From assembly GCA_934533075.1 (NCBI GenBank), contig CAKTBJ010000010.1, forward strand, positions 11,099 through 75,098: a DNA stretch of 64,000 nt, in the 5' to 3' direction. The position numbers were made by a program, and so were the translations under genes. A model generated the notes under the pieces. That model was not told the DNA's origin. It ran no database searches and was given only the letters and a program-made list of their open reading frames with translations. This stretch comes from an uncultured Paracoccus sp. Lineage in GTDB: Bacteria; Pseudomonadota; Alphaproteobacteria; Rhodobacterales; Rhodobacteraceae. Shown one piece after another: positions 8,932 to 24,000 of this stretch; positions within the stretch are counted from its first letter, which is position 1; each line of letters opens with the position of its first letter.

Positions 8932-9003
8932 CGGACCGATGCCACGCCGGCCGACGGGTGGTCCGTCGGTCGCGACGACCCCCGCACAGCCAGGTGTGGA
9001 ACC

Positions 9004-12000
9004 ATGTCCTATCCGTTCGAGATCAAGCCCCGGTCCACCCGCCGGACTCAATCGCGCTGGTTCCTTCGCCGCCTGGCCCATCTGATGCGACGCGACAGGC
9101 CGCGCGCATCGGCGATCCTGGCCGAGGCCACGGCGGTGCGCATGGTCTTCGACCCGCTGGAGCCGCGGCTGCTGCTGAACGCCGATCTGGGCGTCAGCCT
9201 GGCCACCGACTCGCCCGATGTGGTCCATGACATCATCGTGCGGCTGGTCGAGGACGTGGACCTGCTGACCGATGCCGCCGCGCCCGTGCAGCGGGTCGAG
9301 GTGGTGGACCGGGCCGCGGGCGGCGCCGTGCTGGCCGCGACCGTCTATGACGACAGCCAGCCCCTGACGGTGACGATCACCGGCGGGCAGGGGGACGACC
9401 GCTTCACCTTCGACGCCGACAGCTTCGGCGCGCTGTCGCTGCCCGATGTCGAGTTCATCGGCGGCGGCGGGCAGGATACGGTGTTCGTGTCCTCGGGCGC
9501 CGCCGTGGGCTGGGCGATCACCGGGGCCGACAGCGGCACGGCCGCCATCGGCGGCGGTGCGGCGAGCATCAGCTTCTCCGACATCGACCGGCTGACCGGC
9601 AGCATCGGCAATGACGATACCTTCACCCTGCAAGCCGGCGATTTCGCCGGGGTGATCGACGGCGGCCTCGGCGGCAGGGACCGGATCGTGCTGGGCGCGG
9701 GCGTCACCGCCAGCGGCATCAGCCTGGGCGCCGGCGGCTCGGGCGTGATCGGGCTGACCGGCGGCGGCAGCCTCGCCTATGAGAACATGGAGCCGTTCGG
9801 CAATCTGGGCATCGCCGGCTTCACGGTGGTGGACCTGTCCGGCCTGCCGGGCTGGGCGGGGGCCACGGCCTCGGTGACGATAGCCGGCACGACCGTGACC
9901 GTCAGCGGCGGCGGCGCGCCTGTCGTCCACAACATGGCCACCACCTCGGCGCTGTGGGTCTGGCTGGGCGATGTGGCGGGTGCCGGCGTGCAGGCGCTGA
10001 ACCTGAACGCGGTGGCGGGCGGCGCGCTGGGCGCCGTGTCGATGGCCTTCGACGGGGCGAAGACCGCCACGCTTGCGGGGGCCAGCAATTTCGGCGCGGC
10101 CAGCATCGGCGTCGGTGCCGGCAGCCTGACCGTGGGCGGCACGATCACCGCCGGGGACATCGCGTTGTCGGCGCTGTCCTATGCGAATGCCACGCCGGCG
10201 GCCGGCGGCGCGCAGAGCTTCGGCGCGCAGGCGTTGCTGAACGTCGACGGCACGCTGAACGCGAAGAATGTCGCCCTGCGTGCCGAAAGCGGGGCGCGGC
10301 TGGACCTGCAAGGCACGGTGGCCAGCCCCGACCTGGACCTGACGCTGAACAATACCGCCAAGGTCGGCCTCGGCGGCGCGGCGCGGATCAATGCGACGGA
10401 TGTGACGGTCGAGGCCCGCAACGCCACCCATCTGGACATCGACCTCGACGGGATCGCGATTCCGGGCCTGCTGGACTTTGCCGATCCGGCGCCGTTGCAG
10501 GCGCTGCTGGCGGGCATGGCCGGGGCCGGGACGCAATTCGCCAGGGACCTGGCCGACAACCCCGGCGCGTCGCTGAGCCAGCTTCTGGCGATGCTGGAAT
10601 CCGCCGTGCAGGCCGGCACCTTCACCACCGACCAGCTTGGCGAGGCCGTGGATGCCCTGCTGGGCGGCAGCCGCGCCAGGGCGGCGGTGACGATCAACGC
10701 CACCACCGGCATCGACATCGCCGCGGGCGCGCGCATCACCCAGACCGGCGCCGGCGGCATCGACCTGCGCAGCAGCGACCGGCTTCATGCCTCGGCGCAT
10801 CTGGCGACCGACAACGCGCCGGGCGTGATCTCGGCCGTCAGCGGCATCGCGGTGCTGTCGGCGCTGGACTCGCGCTTCGAGGTGACGCGGGCGAACCTGA
10901 TCGCCTCCTCGGGCACGCTGACGGCGGCGGGCGGGATCGGCATCGAGGCCACCTCGCGCGGGATGGTGGAAAACCGCATCACCTCGCGCGCGGTCGGCAC
11001 GACCCGCATCGAGGGCAGCGACAGCCTGGGCATCACGCTGGGGACGGGCGCGGTCGGCGGCGCGGCGATCACGCTGGCGGCCGCCGGCGATACGACATGG
11101 CTGTCGTCCTCGCTGGACAGCATCAACACGCTGCGCGGCGGCACCTCGGTCGCGGTCGCGGGCATCGACCTGACCGCCAGCGATGGCGGCATTGCCGTCA
11201 CGGCCCGCGATTCCTCGGATTTCGTGGCCGTGGCGCGGCCCTTCGCGGCGATGCTGGGCGGCACCCAGACCGGCATGCGCGTCACCCGCGCCAGCGCGAT
11301 CAACGACGTGGACCGCGACGTGTCGGTCACGATCACCGATGCCGTCCTGACCAGTGCCGAGGGCATCCTGATCGCGGCCGAGAATGCGGCGACCCATACC
11401 GCCCGCGTGTCCTCGGCCCCGGTGGGGGAACTGGACGGGACCGGCGGGACGCCGGACGCGGATGCGGCCACCGGCTCGACGATGGCGGCCGGCGGGCTGG
11501 CGGTTAACCTGACCAATGGCGCGGTGACGGCGCGGGTCGCGGGCGGCAGCCTGACGGCGGATGGCGCGGTGACGGTCCGGGCCGAGGACGACAGCTTCGC
11601 GGATGCGGCCATCTATCTGAACTTCCAGGCCGGCAAGGGGCTGGGCACGCTGGGCACCGCGGGCGCCAAGGCGGTCAGCGGCGCGCTGGCGATGAACATC
11701 GCCGGCTTCGAGGTCGATCACCTCGCTGCGGCGGCCTTCGATGCGCTGATCGGCACCGATTTCTGGACCCATGAGGAGCAGATCGCCGTCGAGGCGTCGA
11801 TCATCGACGCCCCGGTCACGGCGGCGGGGGCGTTGTCGCTGGTGGCGCTGTCGCGCGGCCTGGCCTCGACCACGGTGACCAATGCCAGCCGCGCCAGCGT
11901 GGCCGGCGTGACGGCGGCCAGCGCCAAGGGCATCGGCGTGGCCTTCGCCTCGAACCAGCTCAGCCGCGTGGCGCGGGCGCAGCTGGCCGGCACCGGGCCG

Positions 12001-15000
12001 GGCAAGCTGGCGGTCGAGACCGGCTCGCTGGATGTCCGCGCCAGCGATACCGCCACGATCCAGAGCGTGGTTCAGGTGACCTCCGACGCGGTGGCGACGG
12101 GCGATCTGGGCCTGCATGCGCTGACCGACGTGACGGGTCTTGGCGGCTCGGGCGACCTGAACATCGCCAATGCGGCGGTGACGGACATCGCCTTCGGCAC
12201 CACGGTCACGCTGGGCTACAACGCCGTCACCGACGGCTATAGCGACGCCGTGGACGTGGTGCCCGGCAGCATCGTGCTGAAGCGCAATCCCGGCGGCGCC
12301 GGCCAGCTTTACCGCTATGTCGGGCCGGCGGACCATATCGACTTCGCCACGCCCGCCGGGCAGGCCAAGGCGTTCCAGAACGCCGCCCTGTGGGAGGCGA
12401 TCGACGGGGTGGCCGGCCAGACCTATACCTATATGGGACCGGATGCGGTCGGACTGGACCTCGCGGCGGCCGATTTCGGCGACGAAAGCCTGTGGAAGGC
12501 GCCGGTCACGGCCTCCTCGCTGACCGACAACATGAACCTGCGCCAGTCCGGGGCCTCGGCCGTGGGCATCGCGCTGGCCTTCAACGATTTGCGCAACGGT
12601 GCCGATGCGCGGGTGGAGAATGTCGATTACCAAGGCGGCGGCGTCGCGGTGGACGCGCTGTCGCGCGGCACGGTGATCGCCCGCAACGACGTGACCGCGC
12701 AATCGCAGGGCGGCGGCGCCTTCGCGCAGAAGGCCCTGATGGACAAGGCTTTCGGCTATCTGGGTGCGTTGGGCAAGGTCGGGGGCTTCCTGATCGGCAC
12801 CGGCGATACCAGCGCGCAATCGGCGGTGGTGGCCACGAACCTGATCCAGGCCGGGCGCAGCGCCGACGGCACCTTCGGCGGCACCCGCGCCGAGATCGTG
12901 GACAGCAGCATCGACGCCTCCGGGCCGGTGACGGTCGCGGCGGACAATCAATCGGTGATCGAGGCCACCAACAGCACCGCCAGCCTGACCGATGGCGGCA
13001 GTTCGTCGATTGCCTTGCAGATCGCCGGCAACACCATCGGATACGAGCGCGGCAACCTGCTGTTCGGCACGCTGGAGACGCTGATCGGCGATGTGGTCAG
13101 CGATGGCGCCTCGCTGGCGGACAGTGACCTGTCGCTGCGCACGGTCAGCCCGGTGAAGGTGCTGGCGCGGATCGCGGAGTCCACGGTGACGACGCCCGGC
13201 GCGGTGACGGTCTCGGCGGTGAATGCCGGCACCATCCAGTCGCGCGTGGACAACCAGGCCAGCGCGGCGGTGGTCGCGGTGCTGGATGCCAAGGCGTCCT
13301 CCATCGGGCTGGCGGTGGTCGGCAACAAGGTCGCCATCGGCACCGAGGCCGTGATCGAGGATGCCGTCATCGACGCCGGCGCGGTTACGGTCGAGGCCAG
13401 GGGCGAGGCCGTCATCGACGCGCAAAGCCGGCTGGGTTCGGCGGCCTCGGCCACGAACACGCTGGGCAACAATATCCTGAACAACGTCATTTCGGCCCTG
13501 CGCGACGATTACGATTTCACCGACAAGTCCGGGGTCCAGACCCTGAATCTGGGCGATATCGTGCGGGTCGAGGATGCCGGCGGCACGCCGACGCTTTACA
13601 GGTTCATGGGCGCGGATGGCGCCTCGGTCGATCTGGGCGCGGCGGATTTCGACGATCTGGGCCTGTGGAAGCCGCTGAACAGCGACACGCTGATCCCGGC
13701 CTCGATGGTCCGGGCGGCGCTGAAGGAGATGGGCCTCGACGGTGCCCGCATGAAGCCCGAGGCCGAGGCGCTGGGCGGCATCGTGGCGCGAAACGAGGTG
13801 ACCTCCGGCACGCTGGCGCAGGTGGCGGATTCGACGCTGACCGTGGTCGGGCTGACCGCGATCACCGCGCGCGATCGGGGGGCGATCGCGTCGCGCGATA
13901 CCAGCGCGGTGAAGGCCAAGGTCGGCAAGAACGTGGTCTCGGTCACCAATACCGTGAACGCGGGCGCGCAGGCGCTGCTGACCGGCGGCGGCCTGACCGG
14001 CGCCGGCGACCTGACCCTCGATGCCGCCAGCGAGGGCATGATCGAGGCGCTGGCCGCCGGCTCGATGCAGGGTGGCGGCGATGCGGTGACGGCCGTGCTG
14101 GCCTTCAACGCGGTGGGCTACAAGCCCACGAACCTGATCCTCGACGCGCTGGAAACCATCATCGGCACCTCGGAGCTGAGCGAGGAACTGTTCGAGACCG
14201 CCACCGGCGTCGATACCGTGGCGAAGATTTCCGATGCCTCGGTGGATATCGGCGGTGCGGTCGCGCTGGACGCGCAGACCCGTGTCGCCATCGACGCCGA
14301 TACCGGCGCGGATGCCGGGGCCTCGGTGACGAACGGCTTCGCGATCCGCACCGGCGACGTGACCAGCGGCAAGTCCACCGCCGTCCTGCTGGTGTCGAAC
14401 CGCAGCCTCGGCAATGCCGAGGCCGGGATCGACGGCGGCGAGGTGACGGCGGATGGCGGGATCGCGATCACCGCCATCACCGGCAACATCATTACCGCCC
14501 ATGCCGAAGTGTCCTCATCGGCCTCGGCGACCAGTTCGCTGGGCGATATCGGCGCGCTGATCGGCACCGCCGCCGGGCAACTGGGCCTGAGCAGCTATGA
14601 GTTCACCGACCAGTCCGGCACCCGCGACCTGATCGCCGGCGACCGGGTGCGGGTGTCGGCCGGGGCGGATCAGGGCAAGATCTTCCAGTATCTCGGCAAT
14701 GGTCCCGTCGATCTGGCCGCCACCGACTACCATGACCCGCTGCTGTGGAAGCAGCTCAGCCAGACCGATTTCGAGGACCTGTTCGGCGTCACCGCCGAGG
14801 CCATACAGGCCAGCAATGCCCGCACCATCGGCATCGCCATCGTGTTCAACGAGGCCACCGGCAACGCCAGTGCCATCGCCGAGAACACCCGTCTGGTCAC
14901 CGCCGGCAGCGTCGCGCTGACCGCCGAGAACGAGGCCGCCATCGCCGCCTATCTGGCCAGTTCCGCCACCGCCAGCGGCGGCAGCAGCGTGACCGGCGAG

Positions 15001-18000
15001 GGCGAAGTGCTGGGCTTCTCGGGCCAGATCGCCACCAACGTCGTGCACGGCAAGACCGTGGCCCGGATCGCCGACAGCGACGTGCAGGCGGATGGCGATG
15101 TGACGGTTTCGGCCGACAATGCCGCGCGGGTGGATGCAAGGCTTTATGCCAGCGGCGCCTCGGCGGGGACCGATCTGGGCATCACGCTGGCCTTCAACTC
15201 GGTCGGGTGGGAATCGCAGAACGTCCTGTTCAACACCGTGGACGCGATCCTCGGCGCGCCGATCCTGTCGGGCGTCGGCGGCGGCGCGGTGAAATACGCC
15301 TTCGGGGCCGAGGAAGGCGCCGATGCCGTGGCCGAGATCATCGCCAGCCCGGTGACGGCCGGCGGCGCGGTCGCGGTCGAGGCGGTGAACGCGGCCAAGA
15401 TCAACGCCACCGTGTCGAATGCGGCGACGACCGACAGCAGCGCCATGAAGGGCGCCTCGGGCAGCGCCTACGGCATCGTGATTTCGTCGAACAAGGTCTC
15501 GGGCAAGGCCGTGGCGCGCATCGCCGGCACGGCCGGCACCCCGGACGTGGTGACGGCGGGGGCGGGGATTGCCGTCCGCGCCAGGGACGAATCCGGCATC
15601 TGGTCGAATACCAAGCTGGTCGCGGAAAGCCTTGTGACCAGCGACGGCGGCGCCGGCTTCATGCAGGAGACCGTGAACGACCTGCTGGACGTGGATCACG
15701 ACACCAGCCCCGAGGCCGGCGGCACCAAGACCCGGACGCTGGCCTATGGCGACAAGATCCGGCTGGCCGACGACTATCTGGACGTGGACATCGCCGTGGC
15801 GCGCGGCATGGACCCGGTGGTGGACGGCATCACCACCGGCACCCGCATCTCCGTGCCGGGCGAGCTGGGCGAGTCGCCGACCGTCTGGATGTATACCGGC
15901 GCGGCGGATGTGGACGGGCTGGACACCTCCAGCTTCGACTTCGAGGCTTCGGCGGACTGGCAGTTGATCGCGGGCGAGGAAGGCGCGATCTATCAATATC
16001 TTGGCGCGGGCGGCAGCTATGACCTGAACGCGCTGGACTATTCCGACCTGGGCCTGTGGAAGCGCACCGTGATGTCGGGCGTGCTGGAGACCGATCTGGG
16101 CATGTTCGCCGCCCCCTCGACCGCCGTGGCCGGGCTGGTGGTTATGAACGACGTGCGCGGCGGTGCGCTGGCCGAGGTCGATCACGCCACGCTGACCAAT
16201 ACCGGCGGCGCCATCGCGGTTCTGGCCGAGGAAAGCGCCACGATTTCGGCGGATGTGGATTCGGCGGCCTATGCCAGCGGCGGCAGCTCGATCGACTGGG
16301 GCACCGACGACGATGACACCGTGCTGGCGATCAATGCCGTGATTGCCACCAACGTGGTGCAGGGCGCCGCCAGGGCCACGGTCGGCAACACCACCATCCG
16401 CGACGGCGCCGGCACGAGCGACGTGACCGTCGAGGCGGTGAACGATTCCGGCATCACCGCCACCAATGCCTCGCAATCCTATACCAGCGGCGGCGATACC
16501 GCCGGGGTGACGCTGGCCTTCAACTCGGTCGGCTGGACGGCGCAGAACGTGCTGTTCAACACCATCGACGCGATCCTCGGCGACCCGATCCTGGCCGGTC
16601 TCAGCTTTGCCGGCAAGGGCGATGGCGGCGCGCAGGCGGTGCTCACCGCCAGCGACGTGCGCATCGACGGCGACCTGTCGGTGACGGCCCTATCCACCGC
16701 CATGATCGAGGCCGAGGTGACAAACGATGCCACCTCGGATTCCGTCTCGGTCTCGGGGACGGACGGCAAGGCGTTCGGGATCATCGTGACCTCGAACAAG
16801 ATCGCCGCCGATACCGTGGCGCTGGTCGAGAATACCCCCGTCGAGGCGGCGAATGTCGCCGTCGAGGCCGGCGACCATGCCGAGATCCTGGCCACGACCA
16901 CCATCGACGCCGTGGCGACGATCAAGAACGATTACGGCGCCAGCGTGGTGGCCAACTGGGCCAAGAACCTGCTGGGCGACTATGCCTTCACCACGCAATC
17001 GGGCACCCGCACGGTGCATACGGGCGATCTGGTCTATATCGACGCGGCGCAGGGCAGCCTGACCGAGGGCGCGGTCTATCGCTATACCGGGCCGGACGGG
17101 GCGTCGGTCGATTTCTCGGCGCTGAACGCGGCGGAGTGGTCGGAATACAAGGCGACCGAGATCATCGACACGCTGACCGGGCTGTTCCCGTCGCTGGGCG
17201 GGGGCGATGCCACCGGCGCCGCCGGGCTGATCGTGCTGAACGAGGTCGACAACTCCGCCAGGGCGCGGGTCACCGGCTCCGACGTGACCGGCACCGGCGC
17301 GCTGGACGTGGCCGCGCGGCAATCGGGCGGGATTCTGGCCGATGCGAAAGCCTCGGTCGAGGTGACGGGGGCGGGCAGCGCGGATACGACCTCGCTGGCG
17401 CTGGCCGGGGTCATTGCGACGAACCGGGTGCTGGGCAGCGCCACGGCCTCGGTCGATGCGGGCGCGCGGCCCGGCCGGGTGACGATCACCGGCATGGACG
17501 TGGCCGTCACGGCAACCTCCACCACCGAGATCGACGCCGAAGTGGCGGCCGAGGTGATTTCCAAGGAAACCTCGCTGGGCATCGTGCTGGCCTTCAACAC
17601 CATCGGCGTGGATGGCGGCAACTTCCTGTTCCAGACCGCCGACGCCTTCACCGGCGCCCAGGTCGGCGAGATGATCAACGGCGCGGCGCCGATGCTGGTC
17701 TCGGCCAGTATCGCGCGCGCCGATCTGGTGGATGCGGGCACGGTTTCGGTGACGGCGGATGCCGCGCAGGCGGTCACGGCCGGGATCGGCAAGCCCTCGG
17801 TGGGGCTGGACCCGACGAAGGGCATGTCGGTCAGCCTGAATTCCGGCGGCTCGGCCACCAGCGTCGGTGCCATCGTGGCGCTGAACCGCGTGCATGCCGC
17901 GACCTCCGCCACAATCGAGGACCTCGCCACCCTGCACGCCTCGGGCGCGGTGACGGTCGCGGCCCGCAATGCCGCCGCCATCGACGCCACGGTGATCGCG

Positions 18001-21000
18001 CCGGTGGTGGCCATCGGCTATAATCTGGGCCTCAGCGGCGATGACGACAGCGCGCGTTCGATCAGCGTGGCCTTCATCATGGCGCGCAACGCCATTCGCG
18101 CCACGACCGAGGCGACGGTCGAGGACGTGGCCGACCTGACGGCCTCGGGCCTGACGATCCGCGCCGATCAGGACAGCATGATCTCGGTCGAGGCCAGCGC
18201 GGTCGCGATCTCGGTCGCGGCCGGCAAGGGCGATTCGACCTCGGTCAGCGTGGCCGGCGCCATCGCGGTCAACAGCATCACCGGCGGGGTGGCGGCGGCG
18301 CTGAAATCCAGCATCGTCGAGACCGGCGCCGGCGGCATCGGCGTGGGCGCCACGCAGGCGGCAGGGATCGACGCGCGGATCACCGCGGCGGCGGTGTCGG
18401 TCGCCGGCTCCTTCAACGGCGGCGGCACGGCGGCGGGCGCCGGTCTGGTGCTGGCCTTCAACTATCTGGGCTATGAGGGTGCGCTGGTCGATGGCGACGG
18501 CAACCTCGCGGCCGGTGTGGCTACGCCGCTGGACACCACGGCGGAGGTCACCGGCAGCCGGCTGTCCACCGCCGGCACCATCGACGTGGGCGCCGACATG
18601 GCGGGCGCGATCACCGCGGAATCGCTGGTTCTGGCCCTGGCGCTGGCCATGTCCAAGGGCGACGCGCTGGGCCTGACCATCGGCGGCATCTATGCCGAGA
18701 ACCGCGTCAAGGGCAGCACCAGGGCCAGGCTGGAGATCGACGCGGCCGATACCGTCGAGGCCGGCGGCGGCGTGAACGTCTCGGCCAGCCAGAGCACCGA
18801 CATCGAGGCCGAGGGGCTGGCGGCGGTCGGCTCGGGTTCGGTTTCGGCCACGGGCAGCGCGACCTCGATTTCCGTGGGCGCGTCGATCGCCCGCAACACC
18901 ATCGACGTGGACGTGGATGCGCAACTGACCGGCGGCGCGGTGATCACCGGCGGGCCGGTGACGGTGGCCGCCCTGCGCGAGGGGCGCATCGAGGCCTTCA
19001 CGGCGGCCGCGTCGCTGGCGCTGGCCGGCGGTATCGGCGGCAAGGCGATCAGCGTGGCCGGGACGGCGGCGCTGGCCATGTCCTCGATCACCGGCAGCGT
19101 CGGCGCGCTGGTGCAGGATGCGCGGATCACCGGGGCATCCGCCGGGGCGGGCAGCCTGTCGGTGACGGCGGACGATTCCATGATCGTCGAAACTACGGTG
19201 GGCGCGCTGTCGGCCTCGCTGGCCCTGGGTGCCGACGGCACGGCGGTGGCGGTCGCGGTTGGCGTCGGCGTGGCCGTGAACGCGCTGGGCGGCGCGGGCA
19301 AGGCGGTTTCGGCGGCGGTGACCGGCGCGACCGTCGACGTGGCCGGGTCGGTCGTGGTCGCGGCGACCAGCGACAACCGGATTTCGGCCGATGTGCTGGC
19401 GGCGGCGGTGGCGGTCGGGGCCTCGGCCTCGGGCACGGGCGTTGCCATCGCGGCGGGTGGTGCTGCGACCACCAACACCATCGCGCTGGCCACCACGGCG
19501 CTGATCGAGGATTCCAGCGTTACCGCCGGCGCGCTGCGGGTCGAGGCCGGGGACGAATCGCGCATCCGCGCCACGGCCATCGGCGCCAGCGTGGCGGCCT
19601 CCTTCGCCGCCAGCAACGCGGTCAGCATCCCGGTGGGCGTGGCGGTCTCGCTGAACGAGATCACCGGCGGCGTCACCGCGCGGGTGCTGGACAGCACGGT
19701 GGCGGTGACCGGCGCGGCGCGGGTCGCGGCGGCGCGCAGCGGCAGCATCGAATCCGACGCCGCCGCCGCGGCGATGGCGATCGCGGTATCCGGCAGCACC
19801 AGCGTGGCGATTGCCGGCGCCGGGGCGGGCACGACGAACGACATCAAGGGCGATGTGATCGCCCGTATCGACGGCGGCAGCCTGGCCGCCGGCAGCGCCA
19901 CCGTCGAGGCGGTGGCCGATTACGTGGCCAAGGTGCAGGTGCTGGCGGCCAGCGTGATGCTGGCGGGCGGCAGCACCGGCGTGGGCGCGGCCCTGGGCGT
20001 GTCCGTCGCGCTGAACGAGATCGACGGCGACGTGACGGCCGAGGTCGTGGGCGCCGGCGTGGACGTGGCCGGCGCCATGCGGGTCGCGGCGACGGCCTCG
20101 GCCTCGATCGAGACGAAGATCGCCTCCTTCGCGGCCGGGCTGGTCGCGGGCGGCACCGGCGTCGGCATCACCGGCGCGGGGGCGGGGGCGGATGCGCGCG
20201 TGACGCTGGACGTGCTGGCGCGGGTGGCCGATGCGCCCGGCACTGCCCGCGCCGGCGGGCTGGAGATCGCGGCGACCAACACGGCCAACATCGACACGCT
20301 GGCGGCGGCCGGCGCCATCGCTGCGGCCTTCGGCGGCACCGGCGTGGCGATCAGCATCGGCGTGGGCGCGGCGACGAATACCGTCGCGCTGACCACGCAG
20401 GCCGTGCTGAGCGGCACCGTGCTGGAGGCCGGCGCGCAGGGCGTCACCGTCAGCGCCGCCGACAGCGCCACGATCAGGGCGATTGCGGCGGCGGCCTCGG
20501 CGGCCATCGCCATCGGCGGCACCGGCGTTTCCGTCGCCGGCGGCGGCGCGGGGGCGGAGAACCGGATCAATGCCGCCAGGGCGCTGGCGCAGATCGACAA
20601 TGCCACCGTGACCAGCGCCGGCAAGGTGGCGGTTTCGGCGGTGTCGTCGGGCAGCATCGAGGCGCGGATCGCGGCGGTGGCGGTGGCCATCGGCGGCGGC
20701 GGGGTGGGCGTGGGCGTCGGCATCGGCGCCTCGGTCGCGCTGAACCGCATCGGCGGCTGGGTCGATGGCGTCCAGCCCGATCCCGACGATTACGACTATC
20801 GCATCGGTGCCACCCGCGCCGGCGGCAGCCCGGTCAGCAGCGTCGCCGCGCTGATCACCGGCACGGATGTGGCGGCCGGGGGCGATGTGACCGTGGCCGC
20901 CACGGCGGATCGCCAGATCGACGCCATCGTGGCGGCGGCGGCCATCGCGCTGGCGGCCGGCGGGACCGGCGTGGGCGTCGCGGGCGCCGGCGTCTATGTC

Positions 21001-24000
21001 GAGAACCTGATCGCCACCGATGTGGAGGCCGCCATTCGCGGCACCGTCGCCAGGCGTGCCGCCGTCAGCGGTGCGAATGTTTCGGTCACCGCCGAGAATA
21101 CCTCCACCATCGAGGCCTTCGCCGGCTCGGCCGCGATCAGCGCCGGCATCGGCGGGGTGGGCGTGGCGGTCAGCTTCGGCCTCGCCATTGCCCGCAACAC
21201 CATCGACGGCAATGTCGGCGCCGTGGTGCAGCGCGCCGATGTCGCCGCGCAGGCCATTGAATCCTATTCGCTTTACCATACCGTTCCCAATCCGGGCAGC
21301 CCGACCGGCGTCACCATCGTTCCCGGCACGCCGCCCGTTGCGGCGGCGAAGGCTCCGGGCACGATCACCGTCTCGGCCCGCCAGGTGATGGAGATTTCGG
21401 CCATCACCGCCGCCGGCTCCGTCGCGGTCAGCGCGGGCGGGGTGGGGGTTTCGGTCGCCGGCGGCGGTGCCGTGGCGCTGAACACGCTGCTGGGCGACAC
21501 CACCGCGCGCGGCAGCGATGCCAGCCTGACCGCCGGTGGCGACGTGAGCGTGCGGGCCGTGCAGGAGGCCAGCATCGAGGCCATCGTGGCCTCGGTCTCG
21601 GCCAGCGCGGCATTCGGCGCGGTGGGTGTGGCGGCCTCGCTGGGGGCCTCGGTGGCGCTGAACACCATCGGCACGGCGGCGGATGCCAACCGGATCGAGG
21701 CCTCGCTGACGGATGTGGTCGTGGCCTCGACCGGCAAGACCACCATCGCGGCGCAGGCGCAGAACAGCATCGACGCGCTGGTCGCCGCCGGGGCGGTCGC
21801 GGTGTCGGGCGGCAAGTTCGCCGCCGGCATGGCGGCGGCGGGGGTGGGCACCACCAACGACGTTTACAGCACCATCACCGCGCAGGTGACGCGCGGCACC
21901 ATCACCACCGCCGCGATGGAGGTCGCCGCAGCCGACCGCACCACCGTGAAGGCGCAGGCCGATGCGGCCTCGATCGCGGCGGCGGTGGGGATTTCCGGCT
22001 CGCTCTCGATCGGGGTCAGCATCGCGCAGAACACGGTGCAGAACGCGGTTCTGGCCAGCATCGCCGATGCGGGCGCGGTCACGGTGACCGGCTATCGCCA
22101 GCGCGACGCGCTGGGCTATTACGCGCTGCGCAACGGGGCGCTGCCCGATGTGATCGCGGGATCGGGCACGCTGGTCGTGTCGGCGCAATCCACGACCAGC
22201 CTGACCGCCAGCGCCTTCATGGTCTCGGGCGCGCTGGGTTCGGTCTTTGCCTTTGCCGGCGGCGGCGCGGATGTGCAGAACACCGTGCGCAATTCGACGC
22301 AGGCGCTGATCGCCAAGAGCGGCGCCCGCGCGAATTTCAGCGTCGAGGGCAATGTTGCCGTCACCGCCAGCGACACCACCACGGTCAGCACCAAGGTCGA
22401 TGCCTATGGCGTGGCGCTGGGGCTGATCTCGGCCGCCGCGACCGGCAGCCTTGCGACTTCGACCATCGCCAGCAGCGTCAAGGCCGGCATCTCCGGCGTG
22501 AACCTGACGGCGGGCGGCGACGTGGCGGTGACGGCGCAGGCCACGCCCTCGGCCGGCGCCGAGGCCAAGGGCGTCAGCGGCGGCACGCTGGCGGTGGGCG
22601 TGTCGCGCGCCCGCGCCACGGTCGGCGTGGCGGTGGATGCCGCCATCGACAACAGCCAGTTGACCGTGAAATCGCTGGCCTTGTCCGCTGATCTGATCGC
22701 GCCGGCCAGCGGCGACACCGCCGGCGCGAAGGCGCAAGGCTCGGTCGGCGGGCTGGTCGGCGTGGCCTCGGCCGAGGCCTTCGCCACCAATACCTCGGCC
22801 GCGAAGGCCGTGATCGGCAATGGCGTGGTGATCGTGGCCTCCAATGCGGTGGCCCTCTCCGCGCGCAACGAGAACCGCCAGCGCGCCAATGCGAGCAGCG
22901 CCAGCGGCGGGCTGATCGCCGGCGGCGGCACGACCGCGCGGGCCAATTCCGGCGTGGCCGGGCTGGACAGCGCGCTGGCGCAGGTCGGCAATGCGGCCAG
23001 CATTACCGCCGGCGACCTGTCGCTGACGGCCTCCGGGCTGGCCGACAACCTCGCCAAGGCGACGCCCGGCTCGGGCGGGCTGGTGTCGGGGGTCTCGGCC
23101 GATGCCTCCACCTCCACCCAGTCGCGCACCCGCGCGCTGGTCGGCACCGGCGCCGTGCTGACCGCCGCCAATGCCGCCCGGCTGGAGGCCGCGCAGGAGA
23201 ATCGCGCCGGCACCCAGATCGACGCCGGCAGCTATGGCGTGATCGCCGGGGCCGGCGCCAAGGCCTATAACGACGTGGATTCCGCCGCGCGGGTCGAGTT
23301 CGGGGCGAACAGCCGCGTCTCGGCCCAGATGGTCGATGCCAGCGCCCGCAACAGGTTCGTCAAGCCCGACCTGGGCGACAACGTGAAGGGCGAGGCCGCC
23401 GGCCTGTTCGCCGGCGCCACCGTCACCAGCACGACCGACCTGGACCTCGACACCGTGGTTCTGGTCCATGACGGCAGCCGCATCACGGCGGCCTCCGCCG
23501 ATGGCAGCAAGGGCAACCTGACCCTCGCGGCGCTGAACAGCATCGACTATGACGACGGCGTGGCCTTTACCGGCGGCGGGCTGGGCACCGGGGCCACGGT
23601 GAAAAGCATCCTGAATGCGCAGAACCTGCTGGCGCTGGTGCAGATCGGCAGCGCGCAGACCGGAAACACCGATACCGGCATCGCCATCGACACCACCGGC
23701 CAGGTGAACCTGTCGGCCAATACCACCGCCAAGGTGCGGGTGGACCTGTCCACCCAGCTTTACGGCGGCGTCACCGTGGCCGTTCCGAAGGTGCTGGTCG
23801 ACCTGCGCCCGGTCAACACGGTCCTGCTGGGCCGGGGCGCCGACATCACTGCGCGCGGCGACGTGAACCTGATGGCGGGCACCAATCCGGCCTTCCTGAA
23901 GGACGATTTCGACATTCAGGTGTTCAACGACGTGTTCCTCGGCAGCGTGGTGCCGATCAGCGACGACGACACCGAGGCGCTGCTGTTCGTCGCCAACACC

